Origin: a virus
IMG/VR virus record: IMGVR_UViG_3300035703_000361
Span: 1 to 27,766 of that record
Strand: one strand, 5' to 3'
Length of the DNA stretch: 27,766 nucleotides
Under the pieces are notes generated by a model, which saw only the letters and a list, made by a program, of their open reading frames with translations, did not search any database and was not told the DNA's origin. The position numbers and the translations under genes are program-made. Within the stretch, counting starts at the first letter, position 1; every line of letters starts with the position of its first letter. Of this stretch, positions 1-8,365 are shown one piece after another.

Positions 1-2
1 TA

Positions 3-836
3 CAGTATTCCTCTGAAATCGGGGCAGGAGGAAATCTTCATGTATTTACTGGATCTGTTGCGCTCGTACCCGGCCAGCAAAAGTATGACCTATGGCCACT
101 AGTTTCCGGGTCTGTTTCAGGAACCAACGGGAAGACCGTAACAATTAGAAAGGTCCATCACTATGAGTCCGTAGCAGCATACAGATTCTTTGATACAACA
201 AGCGTAATGAACTATTTGGGCAATCAGTTCAAGTTCGAATCGTACAGCCCAGAGACAGTGTTTTACCTTCTTCCAATCTGGGAAGACGTTCTTCGCGGAA
301 ACCAACTTCAATACAATCAAAGAATTAGAAGATCAAATTATTCATTTGATATTAATGACTATGAATTGACGGTCTTCCCGGTTCCAAACAGATCAGGAAG
401 TCTATTCTTTGATTATACAATTTCAAAAGACCCATCTACCGACTATGCATCTGGCTCGTCAGGCAGAGGCTCTCACGTATCCAAGGGCGTTGTATCCAAT
501 ATTTCAAACGTAGCATTCGGTCATATCGGCTATAAGGATATAAACTCAATTGGAAAGAATTGGATTTGGAGAATGACTGCGGCTTTCTCTAAGGAAGTCC
601 TCGGACAGATAAGATCAAAATATGGAACTATCCCGATTCCTGGATCTGAAATAACCCTTAACGGCGATTCGTTGATTTCTCAGGCCAAAGAAGAACAGGC
701 CAATCTAAGACTGGAGCTAAAAGAGCTTCTTGATCAGATGAGCTATAGAAATCTTATGGCCGAAAGGAACGAACTAGAAGAGATAGCAGAAAAGAATCTT
801 ACAAGAGTTCCTATCCTGATTTACATCAGTAAATAA
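3..836 (+). CDS. Neck / head-completion structural protein, gp13-like (5' partial)
   Basis: The frame is open from the left edge, so the start lies outside the window; the first ATG inside it (207) has no ribosome binding site and is an internal Met. The visible 277 residues have no transmembrane segment. A C-terminal stretch reads WRMTAAFSKEVLGQIRSKYG, then IPIPGSEITLNG, then a charged helix rich in Glu and Leu. That arrangement (aromatic-basic helix, 'iRxKY', 'iPxPG', 'LNG', long acidic helix) recalls the neck proteins of T4-like phages, of which gp13 sits on the portal and helps join head to tail. The position directly before gp15-like and gp14-like genes supports the role. It ends 2 nt before the next ATG. 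The assignment is from memory of the family and is moderate; a general virion structural protein is the alternative. Confidence 0.5.
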   Translation, partial: QYSSEIGAGGNLHVFTGSVALVPGQQKYDLWPLVSGSVSGTNGKTVTIRKVHHYESVAAYRFFDTTSVMNYLGNQFKFESYSPETVFYLLPIWEDVLRGNQLQYNQRIRRSNYSFDINDYELTVFPVPNRSGSLFFDYTISKDPSTDYASGSSGRGSHVSKGVVSNISNVAFGHIGYKDINSIGKNWIWRMTAAFSKEVLGQIRSKYGTIPIPGSEITLNGDSLISQAKEEQANLRLELKELLDQMSYRNLMAERNELEEIAEKNLTRVPILIYISK

Positions 837-838
837 AA

Positions 839-1645
839 ATGTCAAAAAATACAACATTTGATAACAAAAGACTCAATGCGCCCATAGGGCTCTACGAAGT
901 AGATCTTGCTTTTAGAGAGTGGTTTGATAATAAATTAAACCTTCACGTAAAAGATAAAGACGGAAACAAAAAGAAGGTTCCAATATTTTTCTTTTCTAGT
1001 GAAAGATGGAATAAAGCACGAGAAGATGGTGGGTTAAGAGACCAAAATGGAACCCTGGTTCTACCAATTGTTGCTATCCTACGAACAGGGATCAGCATAG
1101 ACAACAGCGGCCCATACGGAAGAGTATTTCAGGACACAGGAGAAGAATATATTGTATCCAGACTTGTTCATCCAAAATCTTCATTGTTAAAAGAATTAAA
1201 TCAAAGCAGACCAAAAAACATAGATCCTTCTCTTCCTGTTTATGAAATGTTTAGCGTACCTGTCCCAGACCATTATCAATTAACATATGAAGTTAAAATT
1301 TGGACATCTTACGTAGAAGAGATGAATGAAATAATAGAAAAGATGAGTCAAGAAATGAATTTCCTTTCGGAAAGGTCGTTTCAGTTCGAAACAAAAGACG
1401 GCTATTATTTTAACGCATATCAATCGGACGATTTCGACAATGATTCAAACTTGACAGATTATTCAGACAATGAAAGAATAATAAGGTTTGCTACATCTTT
1501 TACTGTTCCTGCTCATCTTTTGCCAAATTCAAAAGAAAGAAAAAGCACATTCAAGAGATATTTGTCTCAGTCAAAACTTGTCATAAAGACAGAGACAGAC
1601 TTATCAGAAGAAGAAATGGAAAAGATATTTGGAGATAAGAAGTAA
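839..1645 (+). CDS. 15: Tail terminator / sheath stabiliser, T4 gp15-like
   Basis: 268 residues, close to T4 gp15 (272). The central segment YEVKIWTSYVEEMNEIIEKM matches the gp15 pattern 'YELxIxTxYxxDMxxIxE' and is followed by a strand region ending in an 'IRFATSFTVPAHLLP' stretch, which corresponds to the gp15 'EWSLTFEVNGWMYPP' region. An upstream VPIFFFSSERW resembles gp15 'VPITYAS'. In T4, gp15 forms the hexameric ring that caps the tail tube and sheath and binds the neck. Its ATG lies 3 nt after the previous stop with no visible Shine-Dalgarno, so translation is probably coupled. The stop overlaps the next start as TAATG. Confidence 0.7.
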   Translation: MSKNTTFDNKRLNAPIGLYEVDLAFREWFDNKLNLHVKDKDGNKKKVPIFFFSSERWNKAREDGGLRDQNGTLVLPIVAILRTGISIDNSGPYGRVFQDTGEEYIVSRLVHPKSSLLKELNQSRPKNIDPSLPVYEMFSVPVPDHYQLTYEVKIWTSYVEEMNEIIEKMSQEMNFLSERSFQFETKDGYYFNAYQSDDFDNDSNLTDYSDNERIIRFATSFTVPAHLLPNSKERKSTFKRYLSQSKLVIKTETDLSEEEMEKIFGDKK

Positions 1646-2193
1646 TGCCTCTTTTTAGAAGCAAGAGAGATATTTCATTTGCTCGTACGATAGCTCGAGA
1701 AGTTATTGAGCGCGTCGTCGGAGAGAAAATAACTTATTATCCAATCTGTAGAGAGTACAGCAATGTAAATCTTTACGGCGAATCAAAAGAAAAAGTATTT
1801 GACCCACCAGTCGAATTGTTTGCGCTTGTAGACTGGAACGACCAAGAAATTAAAACCGATCAGTTCGGTATGGACATCGTGTACAATATTGATGTCTACC
1901 TTCAGGAAGACTACATTAAAGATATTGAACTGTTGCCTATAGAGGGCGACATGATTGATTACGATGACAAAAAGTTCGAGATCCTTAAGATTGATACCCC
2001 AACCCAGATATTTGGCAAGGCAGGACAACAAATAGGAAGAAAGCTAACTTGTCGGTCGATCAGAGAGAGTTCTTTCAAGACTATCATTTCTGGAACCGTA
2101 GAACACTCAAAGAGAACGTCGCCAGACGAATATCAGGACGTACAAACGCTATATGACAATGTTACGTTCCCATATTCGGGAAGTGCGTACTAG
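1645..2193 (+). CDS. Neck protein, gp14-like
   Basis: 182 residues, soluble. It contains YYPICREYSNVNLYGES, then FGMDIVYNIDVYL, LLPIEGDMIDYDDKKFEI and QIGRKLTCRSIRES. The series 'YG ... FGxxI ... xPxEGDxIyxxxxxxFEI ... G+xxxlxC' is the signature I associate with T4 gp14-type neck proteins, which form the ring between gp13 and the tail. It is shorter than T4 gp14 (256). The start overlaps the upstream stop (TAATG), with GGAG about 9 nt upstream. Its stop codon shares the palindrome CTAG with the stop of the minus-strand gene that faces it. The gene order here is 13-15-14, not 13-14-15. Confidence 0.55.
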   Translation: MPLFRSKRDISFARTIAREVIERVVGEKITYYPICREYSNVNLYGESKEKVFDPPVELFALVDWNDQEIKTDQFGMDIVYNIDVYLQEDYIKDIELLPIEGDMIDYDDKKFEILKIDTPTQIFGKAGQQIGRKLTCRSIRESSFKTIISGTVEHSKRTSPDEYQDVQTLYDNVTFPYSGSAY

Positions 2194-2465
2194 CTCTCTA
2201 TTTTAGCTAGCTTTTTGTAATAGTCCGGATCTTCCTTTAGGTGATCTAGGGCTATTTTGGCTATTGTACTTGGGCTTCCATTGACGGTTTGTTCATGTTC
2301 AATTTCATGATTTGTCCCGTCAACCCAATCGGCAAAAGAAAATCTTTCCTTGTCCAAGTCCAAATTTAGCTTTTTAGCTAATAGACGAGCTTCTTTTTCG
2401 CTAAAACCATCGTCTATCATTTTAGCTTCTTTTATAAATTTTACCAAGGACAATCTTTTCTTCAT
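2190..2465 (-). CDS. DUF5661-type small protein (minus strand)
   Basis: 91 residues on the minus strand, the only convincing minus-strand gene in the window. The N-terminal half is basic and helical (FIKEAK, then FSEKEARLLAKKLNLDLDK). Next come FSFADWVDGTNHEIEHE and a C-terminal IALDHLKEDPDYYKKLAKIE. The 'E-x-EH ... IAxxHLxEdPdYYxxL' pattern is that of DUF5661, a small domain of unknown function found in phages and bacteria. No Shine-Dalgarno is visible before the ATG (2463-2465), but an exact TATAAATA lies on the same strand about 44 nt upstream. The stop overlaps the convergent neck gene by the 4 nt CTAG. The role is unknown. Confidence 0.75.
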   Translation of the reverse strand: MKKRLSLVKFIKEAKMIDDGFSEKEARLLAKKLNLDLDKERFSFADWVDGTNHEIEHEQTVNGSPSTIAKIALDHLKEDPDYYKKLAKIES

Positions 2466-2520
2466 AAAGATAAGTATTATTTTTTTAATAAATTAAATTA
2501 TATTATCGTATTTATACATA
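2466..2520. other. AT-rich divergent intergenic spacer
   Basis: This 55-nt, nearly pure A/T spacer separates the minus-strand DUF5661-type gene from the fibre-like gene. Both starts lack a Shine-Dalgarno. It holds the minus-strand TATAAATA; the + strand ends in TATACATA immediately before the ATG at 2521, which is too close to serve as a normal promoter for that gene. Confidence 0.5.
2509..2516 (-). promoter_or_regulatory. T4-type late promoter box (TATAAATA) for the minus-strand gene
   Basis: The minus strand reads TATAAATA, the exact consensus of the T4 late -10 box recognised by the phage sigma gp55. It is intergenic, correctly oriented and about 44 nt before the start of the only minus-strand gene. 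A chance match is possible in such AT-rich DNA, because the same octamer also occurs inside coding sequence at 15124. Confidence 0.45.
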
Positions 2521-5142
2521 ATGTTTAAGACAAAGACTATCACGTCCAATTATTCCGTTACTCGGGACGATGATAAATATACAATATTTGTTGACGCTAC
2601 TAGCGGCCATGTCTCCATTAATCTTTGTTATGCCGTCGATCTAAAGAGTCTAAAAATTAAAAAAATAGACTCAACAGTCAATGGTGTATCGATATATCCT
2701 AAGTCTGCTGAAAAGATAGAAAATCAAAATAGTGTTTATGTATTAAATGTTCAATTTGATGCTGTGGAGCTTTCCTCTGATCAAATATCAAATTGGTGGC
2801 TAATTTCAGAAGAAGGAAGTAATGATAGTGCATTTTCTGGAGCCCATGCACCAACTCACTTATCTGGCGGGTCCGACGCCCTTCCGGTTCATACTCCTCA
2901 TGAAATCTCTGACTCAACCAATAGTTTAGGAACATCTTCTAGTTTTTCGTTATCTGATCATGTTCATGCCCACGGAAACAGAGGAGGCGGATCCCTTCAT
3001 GCCTTGGCTATATCTGGAGGGGCATCAGGCTTTTTGTCTGGGAGCGACAAGGCAAAACTCGACAGTATATCAAACGATTATATCGCCGCCATGTCTGGCA
3101 CGTTTGGTTCGCCTTCGGTATCGAACAGGTTTGTAACTAGCGGAGACACTAGATTAATTGATCCGCTTAGAGAATATGTGGTCTCTTCTCAAGGAGGAGA
3201 CTTTACATCTGTGTCTGCCGCATGCGCGGCAATAACAGATTCCGGACCCACGCAGCCGTATCTCGTAGATGTATATCCTGGCTTGTATATCGAGCAACCA
3301 TTTACTGTGCCACAGTTCGTCACGATAAAAGGACAATCTACCACTGGTGTTATAATAATTTCTGCTCAGACTGGTTCTAGATTTATAAAACTAACAAATG
3401 ATAACGGTCTAGAAAACTTCGTTGGGATCGGACCAGCCAGCTCTAGTTGTGTTTATATTTCTAGTTCTTCTGGCATTTTCTTAAAGAGTCTTATAGTAAA
3501 AAATTCTGACATAGGATTAGAAATAATAGGATCAGGATCTGACGGACGCGCTTGCGCAACGATACAACAGTCATTCGTAACCGACAATAACACTTGCGTC
3601 ATGATTGCTAGTGGAAGCAGAAACACAGCAGATGGATTGCTGATAACTGGATCTCGAGCAAAAAATGGAATAAAAGTTAGTCATGGAGCGCTGCTCACTG
3701 CAAACAATACAACGGTACTAGGAGTTTCTGGAGGAGTAGAACTCTACGAGGGAGCCGAACTTAACTTCAGTAACCTCAGTGTGAGATATACAGATACGGC
3801 AATTAGGCTCGTATCCGGAAGTAGAGCGCCAACATTTAGAGGGATAGGCGTTTTCATTTTAAGCTCTTCTTATAGAGATATAGTTCAAGAAGATGCCGGA
3901 GTTATAGCGACAGATTCAGGATTATACGACATAAATAAGGTATCATATTTTAACACGTCCAAAGTCAATAGCGTAGGTCTTACAGTAACAGATTCGCAAC
4001 AAGAGTATTCGATTAACTCCGAGCTTCAAGTTGGCACCCCAGAAAAGGGAAGAGAATCTTCTTTTGGAGAGGGAGACAGCTACAGCAGAGGAGTTGTTGT
4101 ATTTACGACAGACAACACTTCTCATTCCGGATCTGACGGATCAAATTTCATAGATGTATCTACAAGCGCGTCAATAGCCGATCAGCTAAGCACATTTTCA
4201 TTTCAGGCAAGTGGAGCGAACAATTCAATTCTAATAGGTTCATCATTGTCACGCTCAGCAGATTTATTGAAACATTATGGATATAAAATTGACATTTCTT
4301 CCTCGTCGAAGGCAACAGGATCCATAGTAACAGAAATTTGGAATGGGTCTTTATGGATAGATGTTGGATCCATGCAAACGGACTCCGATTCGCCATACTC
4401 TTCTTATGGCAAATCATCGATGTTTTCCAATAGTGGATCTTATCAAATAAGGCTCGGCATAACTTCTAGCACTCCGTGGGTAAAGAAAAATATAAATGGA
4501 AACAATTTATATTGGTCACGCCTAAGAATATCTGAATCGTTAAACTCTAACGTAAACTTTAACTATCTAAAGGTCCATACATCACGAACCGAAATCAATG
4601 AAGATGGATTCGTTGAACACTTTGGACTAGCCAGACACATACATCAGATAATCTGGCATCACAATCTATCTGACGATATGGTCGCAAGCCCAGATAACGC
4701 AACAATAGATTTGTCAACAAACATATCTTTGACGATGATAGACAATAGTCTTTCCAACAATCAGCCAGACGGTGTCGGCGGCATAGTTCAGATACCAGAC
4801 GCCGCCGACATATCTTTGCCACTAACTTTGAGACTTGGATATATTGGAAAGGGAGCCGTAACCGGAGATATTGTTTGGAATTTCTATTATAGAATTATAA
4901 ATGAAGGAGATACCATTTCTTCTGCTCAAACAAATATAACTTCATCAACCATACAAACGATAGCTGGTACTGATCAAAATATATTAAGATTTAAGGAATT
5001 TAACATTGACGCACGCAATGCACGCCCCGGAAGAAGCTACGTCGCGTTCGCCTATCAAAGAGAGGGAAGCAGCGGTAGCGACACATATACTGGTGCTATA
5101 GACATTGTTATAGAACAGTTATATTCCTATTTCTGGCATTAA
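2521..5142 (+). CDS. Fibre/spike-like virion protein with probable beta-helix
   Basis: 873 residues, very rich in Ser, Gly and Asn. Residues 1-100 form a beta-rich head (VTRDDDKYTIFVDATSGHV) typical of particle-binding domains of phage appendages. Residues about 107-165 hold a His/Gly-rich linker (HAPTHLSGGSD, then HVHAHGNRGGG) of the kind seen in tail fibres, where HxH motifs can bind metal. Residues about 218-490 run from YVVSSQGGDFTSVSAACAAI through DVYPGLY and short repeated beta turns, as in a right-handed parallel beta-helix (pectin-lyase fold). The C-terminal third is beta-rich. There is no catalytic signature I can name, so depolymerase activity is not claimed. It lies between neck and sheath genes; fibritin/whisker genes occupy a similar place in T4. 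It could be a tail spike, neck fibre or head decoration. Confidence 0.65.
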   Translation: MFKTKTITSNYSVTRDDDKYTIFVDATSGHVSINLCYAVDLKSLKIKKIDSTVNGVSIYPKSAEKIENQNSVYVLNVQFDAVELSSDQISNWWLISEEGSNDSAFSGAHAPTHLSGGSDALPVHTPHEISDSTNSLGTSSSFSLSDHVHAHGNRGGGSLHALAISGGASGFLSGSDKAKLDSISNDYIAAMSGTFGSPSVSNRFVTSGDTRLIDPLREYVVSSQGGDFTSVSAACAAITDSGPTQPYLVDVYPGLYIEQPFTVPQFVTIKGQSTTGVIIISAQTGSRFIKLTNDNGLENFVGIGPASSSCVYISSSSGIFLKSLIVKNSDIGLEIIGSGSDGRACATIQQSFVTDNNTCVMIASGSRNTADGLLITGSRAKNGIKVSHGALLTANNTTVLGVSGGVELYEGAELNFSNLSVRYTDTAIRLVSGSRAPTFRGIGVFILSSSYRDIVQEDAGVIATDSGLYDINKVSYFNTSKVNSVGLTVTDSQQEYSINSELQVGTPEKGRESSFGEGDSYSRGVVVFTTDNTSHSGSDGSNFIDVSTSASIADQLSTFSFQASGANNSILIGSSLSRSADLLKHYGYKIDISSSSKATGSIVTEIWNGSLWIDVGSMQTDSDSPYSSYGKSSMFSNSGSYQIRLGITSSTPWVKKNINGNNLYWSRLRISESLNSNVNFNYLKVHTSRTEINEDGFVEHFGLARHIHQIIWHHNLSDDMVASPDNATIDLSTNISLTMIDNSLSNNQPDGVGGIVQIPDAADISLPLTLRLGYIGKGAVTGDIVWNFYYRIINEGDTISSAQTNITSSTIQTIAGTDQNILRFKEFNIDARNARPGRSYVAFAYQREGSSGSDTYTGAIDIVIEQLYSYFWH

Positions 5143-5204
5143 TTATTTTATATATATAAACATTTTCATTAATTATATTTTAAAGTTATTTTTATTTAAA
5201 AAAA

Positions 5205-5247
5205 TGCTTCTCTAATTTGTTTTTTATATTTAAATGAAGCAGAGGAG
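5205..5247 (+). promoter_or_regulatory. Possible hairpin masking the sheath ribosome binding site
   Basis: The leader of the sheath gene contains CTTCTCT (5207-5213), which can pair with AGAGGAG (5241-5247), the Shine-Dalgarno, through 7 bp including one G-U. An alternative pairing is TGCTTC (5205-5210) with GAAGCA (5236-5241). The loop of about 27 nt is A/T-rich. The two exclusive pairings could act as a translational switch. This is inference from complementarity alone. Confidence 0.3.
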
Positions 5248-5256
5248 AAATAAAAA

Positions 5257-7686
5257 ATGGCAGAAAGAGTACTAGTTTCCCCAGGCGTATTTGATAGAGA
5301 AATTGACGGCACAGTCCGTTCAGCAGACGTTCAAGGTATCGGCCCCGTAATCATTGGTCCGCGAGCAAAAGGTCCCGCAATGGTTCCTGTTGTCACAAAA
5401 GATGTCGATACAGATCTACAATTTTTTGGTCCCCCAAACTCAAACGGAAAGGACTTCGCAGCTTACGCAAACAGAATATATCTTAATCAGAAAACAAATC
5501 CAAGTACCTTCATTCGTGTCCTTGGTCAAGCCGGCACAAACGTAACGACTGGCTTCTCTGTAAATAAAGTTACTGCCATCGGTGCATCAGGTTCTGCCGC
5601 ATCTGGCAGCAACGTAATCGTTCTAATTCATTCGTCAGGCTCTGTTACTCTTGCGGGCACACTTACTTCTTCTTCTGATAGCCTTGCAATTGATATCGCT
5701 GGTTACGGAGCAGTCACTGCCTCGCTAAACAGAAATTCTTCAAACTACATTAAGAAGGTTCTCAACACAGACCCGACACAGTACAGCACGCATAAGCACT
5801 ATGTGTATGCAGTATTTGACTACGGCAATAAGACCCCTGGTTCACATAACGCATTCTTTGCGGCAGAACTTCCAAGCGTTGCCGCGTCGTATACAGATTC
5901 GTTTATTACCGGCGCTACAACAACTGTAATCTCTCAGCCCTTCGGAGCCACGGAATACAACTTGTTTGGGTTTGGTTCTATCTTTGCAGGCGACACCGCC
6001 AACGAAGAAGTAAAAGTAACAATTGCAAACATTAAAAAGTCTCCAAATCCAAATCAGAATGAGTTCGGCACATTCACTGTTATCGTTCGCAAGTTCTATG
6101 ATAACGACAGACAGGCCGAAGTCCTTGAAACGTTTACAAACGTTGATTTGAATCCAGAAAGCAGAAACTATATCGTTCGTAGAATTGGTGATCGCTATAA
6201 GACATTCAATACTTCAACAAAGAAGTTTGACATGTTTGGCGATTATCCGAACAAATCACGATATATCTATGTAACTCCGTCTACGGATCTTAAGAACGGA
6301 AACGTTCCCGCAACAGCTCTCCCGTACGGGTTTAATGGATACAAGACACTATCAAGAGGCGCTGCTTCCGATAAGGCCGCGTTCCCAGAGCTTCCTTTCG
6401 TACAGACTCTTTCGTTCAAGGGAAACTTCACAACGAAGGTATGCTGGGGTATCGAACTGATTAATAACGCTTCTGGCGCGATTAATCATGGTGTCGTAGA
6501 TCGTCTTCGCCACCTTGCTTCTGGCATCATGGCAGTATCAAGCTCAACAGATACTAAATTCTCTCTAAAATGGCTAAGTGGTGCAACCGGCCTCGCAAGC
6601 GGCTACGCAGCAGCAACTCGTCTAACAGAGAATCAAATAAATGCAATGAGCACATCTGTTGCGTATAATACCGGAACTGCTTCGCCAACAGGCGGAACAG
6701 GTGGCTACTTGTCGCTAGAAAACATCGAAAACACAGCGGTTGCCAAGTTCACGCTTCCAATTGCTGACGGTTTCGATGGTATCAACATTCATAGCGCTGA
6801 CCCATTCAGCTCAGAAGACATGTTGACAAACCTAGCATATCAGACGCATGCATATCGTACTGCTGTTGATATCATCAGCAACCCCGATGAACTCGACGTA
6901 AATGAATTGGCTATGCCTGGCGTTTATGCAAGCAAGGTTACCGACTATGCTCTCGAGAAGATCGAAGATCGTGGTGATATGTTCTATCTAATGGACGCAT
7001 CTGGTTCAACCGTGAGCGACTTCGTAAATAACGTTGTCGATCGCCAGGTCGATACAAACTACGCATCCGTGTGGTATCCTTACGTCAGATTCTTTGACGA
7101 CGTAAATGACAAGTATGTTGACGTACCGCCAACAGTGGTAATGCCAGCAGTTCTTGCCTTCAATGACAAGGTTGCATATCCGTGGTTTGCTCCTGCCGGC
7201 TTCAATCGCGGTGGCCTAGCAGCATTCGGCGTAACCGAAGCGAAAGACAAGCTTAATAAAGCAGATCGTGATAGACTCTATGAAAATAGAATTAATCCGA
7301 TCGCCACATTCAAGCAGGGAACAGTCGTGTGGGGTCAGAAGACTCTTCAGGTTGCACCCTCTGCCCTTGATAGAATCAACGTTCGAAGAATGTTGCTCAA
7401 CGTAAGAAAGGTAATTGCAAGAGAAGCTCTTAATATCGTATTCGAACCAAACGTTCCGAAGACATGGGAGAAGTTCACTCGCAAGGTAGAGCCCTTCCTT
7501 CGAAGAGTACGAGAGAACTCAGGTATTGATGACTTCAAATTGGTACTTGATAACTCAACTACAACGGAAGACCTTATCGAGAGAAATATAATGTATGGCA
7601 AGATCGCAATCAAGCCAACCCGCGCAGCGGAATATATCCTTCTCGACTTCTTCGTAACTAATAACGTTGCCGGATTCCAAGAATAA
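5257..7686 (+). CDS. 18: Contractile tail sheath protein (gp18-like)
   Basis: 809 residues, longer than T4 gp18 (659). The N-terminus VLVSPGVFDREID and the following IGPVIIGPRAKGPAMVPVVT ... FFGPP correspond to the conserved sheath start 'LLSPGIELKE ... GPAF ... FG'. The conserved C-terminal core runs from VWGQKTLQ (residues about 691-698) through RINVRRMLLNVRKVIAREAL, 'FEPN', TWEKFTRKVEPFLRRVRENS and ends in strands that pack on the tube. Residues about 110-190 contain a Ser/Gly/Ala-rich insertion that may form an outer domain. The start has a strong AGAGGAG 10 nt upstream, which fits a very abundant protein. The gene is bounded downstream by a strong terminator. The assignment is confident. 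Confidence 0.93.
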   Translation: MAERVLVSPGVFDREIDGTVRSADVQGIGPVIIGPRAKGPAMVPVVTKDVDTDLQFFGPPNSNGKDFAAYANRIYLNQKTNPSTFIRVLGQAGTNVTTGFSVNKVTAIGASGSAASGSNVIVLIHSSGSVTLAGTLTSSSDSLAIDIAGYGAVTASLNRNSSNYIKKVLNTDPTQYSTHKHYVYAVFDYGNKTPGSHNAFFAAELPSVAASYTDSFITGATTTVISQPFGATEYNLFGFGSIFAGDTANEEVKVTIANIKKSPNPNQNEFGTFTVIVRKFYDNDRQAEVLETFTNVDLNPESRNYIVRRIGDRYKTFNTSTKKFDMFGDYPNKSRYIYVTPSTDLKNGNVPATALPYGFNGYKTLSRGAASDKAAFPELPFVQTLSFKGNFTTKVCWGIELINNASGAINHGVVDRLRHLASGIMAVSSSTDTKFSLKWLSGATGLASGYAAATRLTENQINAMSTSVAYNTGTASPTGGTGGYLSLENIENTAVAKFTLPIADGFDGINIHSADPFSSEDMLTNLAYQTHAYRTAVDIISNPDELDVNELAMPGVYASKVTDYALEKIEDRGDMFYLMDASGSTVSDFVNNVVDRQVDTNYASVWYPYVRFFDDVNDKYVDVPPTVVMPAVLAFNDKVAYPWFAPAGFNRGGLAAFGVTEAKDKLNKADRDRLYENRINPIATFKQGTVVWGQKTLQVAPSALDRINVRRMLLNVRKVIAREALNIVFEPNVPKTWEKFTRKVEPFLRRVRENSGIDDFKLVLDNSTTTEDLIERNIMYGKIAIKPTRAAEYILLDFFVTNNVAGFQE

Positions 7687-7709
7687 TTAAGACATAAATA
7701 AATAAATTA

Positions 7710-7733
7710 GGGTCACTTCGGTGGCCCTTTTTT
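7710..7733 (+). terminator. Rho-independent terminator after the sheath gene
   Basis: GGGTCAC, loop TTCG, then GTGGCCC form a 7-bp stem (one G-T pair) closed by a stable UUCG tetraloop. Six T residues follow directly (7728-7733). It lies 24 nt after the sheath stop and separates sheath from tube, so the tube transcript probably starts from a promoter in the remaining spacer. Confidence 0.9.
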
Positions 7734-7860
7734 ATTTGTGATATATATCCAACAAATAATCTCGTATAAATTACGTCAAATCACTAAAATAATTTGGTAT
7801 TTTGTATTTTTTTATTTTTTATCACTATTTAATTTTAGCCCGGATAGGAGTTTAAATTAA
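7734..7860 (+). promoter_or_regulatory. Tube gene leader with possible late promoter and Shine-Dalgarno
   Basis: This spacer holds TATAAATT (7765-7772), one base from the T4 late box TATAAATA, and a clear AGGAG (7846-7850) 10 nt before the tube ATG. A promoter is expected here because a strong terminator lies just upstream. Which element is used cannot be decided by eye. Confidence 0.4.
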
Positions 7861-8349
7861 ATGGCAGAAACATTGGATGTATCGCAATTACTAGCAAATA
7901 CCTACGAACCTAAAAGAAAGTATAGATGGATTCTAGAGATTGATGGAATTGACGCCTTCACTTGCGACAGCGCACAGCGCCCAACTTGGGAAGACACAGC
8001 AGTAGAAATTCATTATATCAACGACATCAGATACGTTGCGGGCAAGCGTCAGTGGGGCACATTCCAATTTACTCTTAAAGATCCGATCGCTCCTTCGGCC
8101 GCACAGAAAGTCGTCCAGTGGATGAGACTCGTTCATGACGACCCCACCGCACGTCAGGGCTATGCAGAAATGTACAAGAAAGATTTCTCTCTTAAGATGC
8201 TCGACGGTCCCGGCAACGTCGTTGAGAAGTGGAACATTCTTGGAGCATTCCCTACGTCAGTTGACTTCTCGGACTTGAACTACTCAGATTCAGAAGTTTC
8301 AACAATTCAAGTAACCGTTCGTCCTGATAAGTGTATTCTCGAATTCTAA
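7861..8349 (+). CDS. 19: Tail tube protein (gp19-like)
   Basis: 162 residues, nearly identical in length to T4 gp19 (163). Features of the tube fold are YRWILEIDGIDAFTCDSAQRP near the N-terminus, a 'VAGKRQWGTFQFTLKDPI' strand pair, a short helix (VVQWMRLVHDD) and the C-terminal beta hairpin 'GAFPTSVDFSDLNYSDSEVS' followed by IQVTVRPDKC. Subunits stack as hexamers to form the channel through which DNA leaves the head. It has a good Shine-Dalgarno and follows the sheath gene, as in T4. The next gene starts 17 nt later with its own GGAG. Confidence 0.9.
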   Translation: MAETLDVSQLLANTYEPKRKYRWILEIDGIDAFTCDSAQRPTWEDTAVEIHYINDIRYVAGKRQWGTFQFTLKDPIAPSAAQKVVQWMRLVHDDPTARQGYAEMYKKDFSLKMLDGPGNVVEKWNILGAFPTSVDFSDLNYSDSEVSTIQVTVRPDKCILEF

Positions 8350-8365
8350 TTTTGGAGATTTAAAA

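Noticed and set aside
207-836. ATG 207 as the true start of the first gene
   Set aside because: The frame is open to the left edge with protein-like sequence before it, and no ribosome binding site precedes 207.
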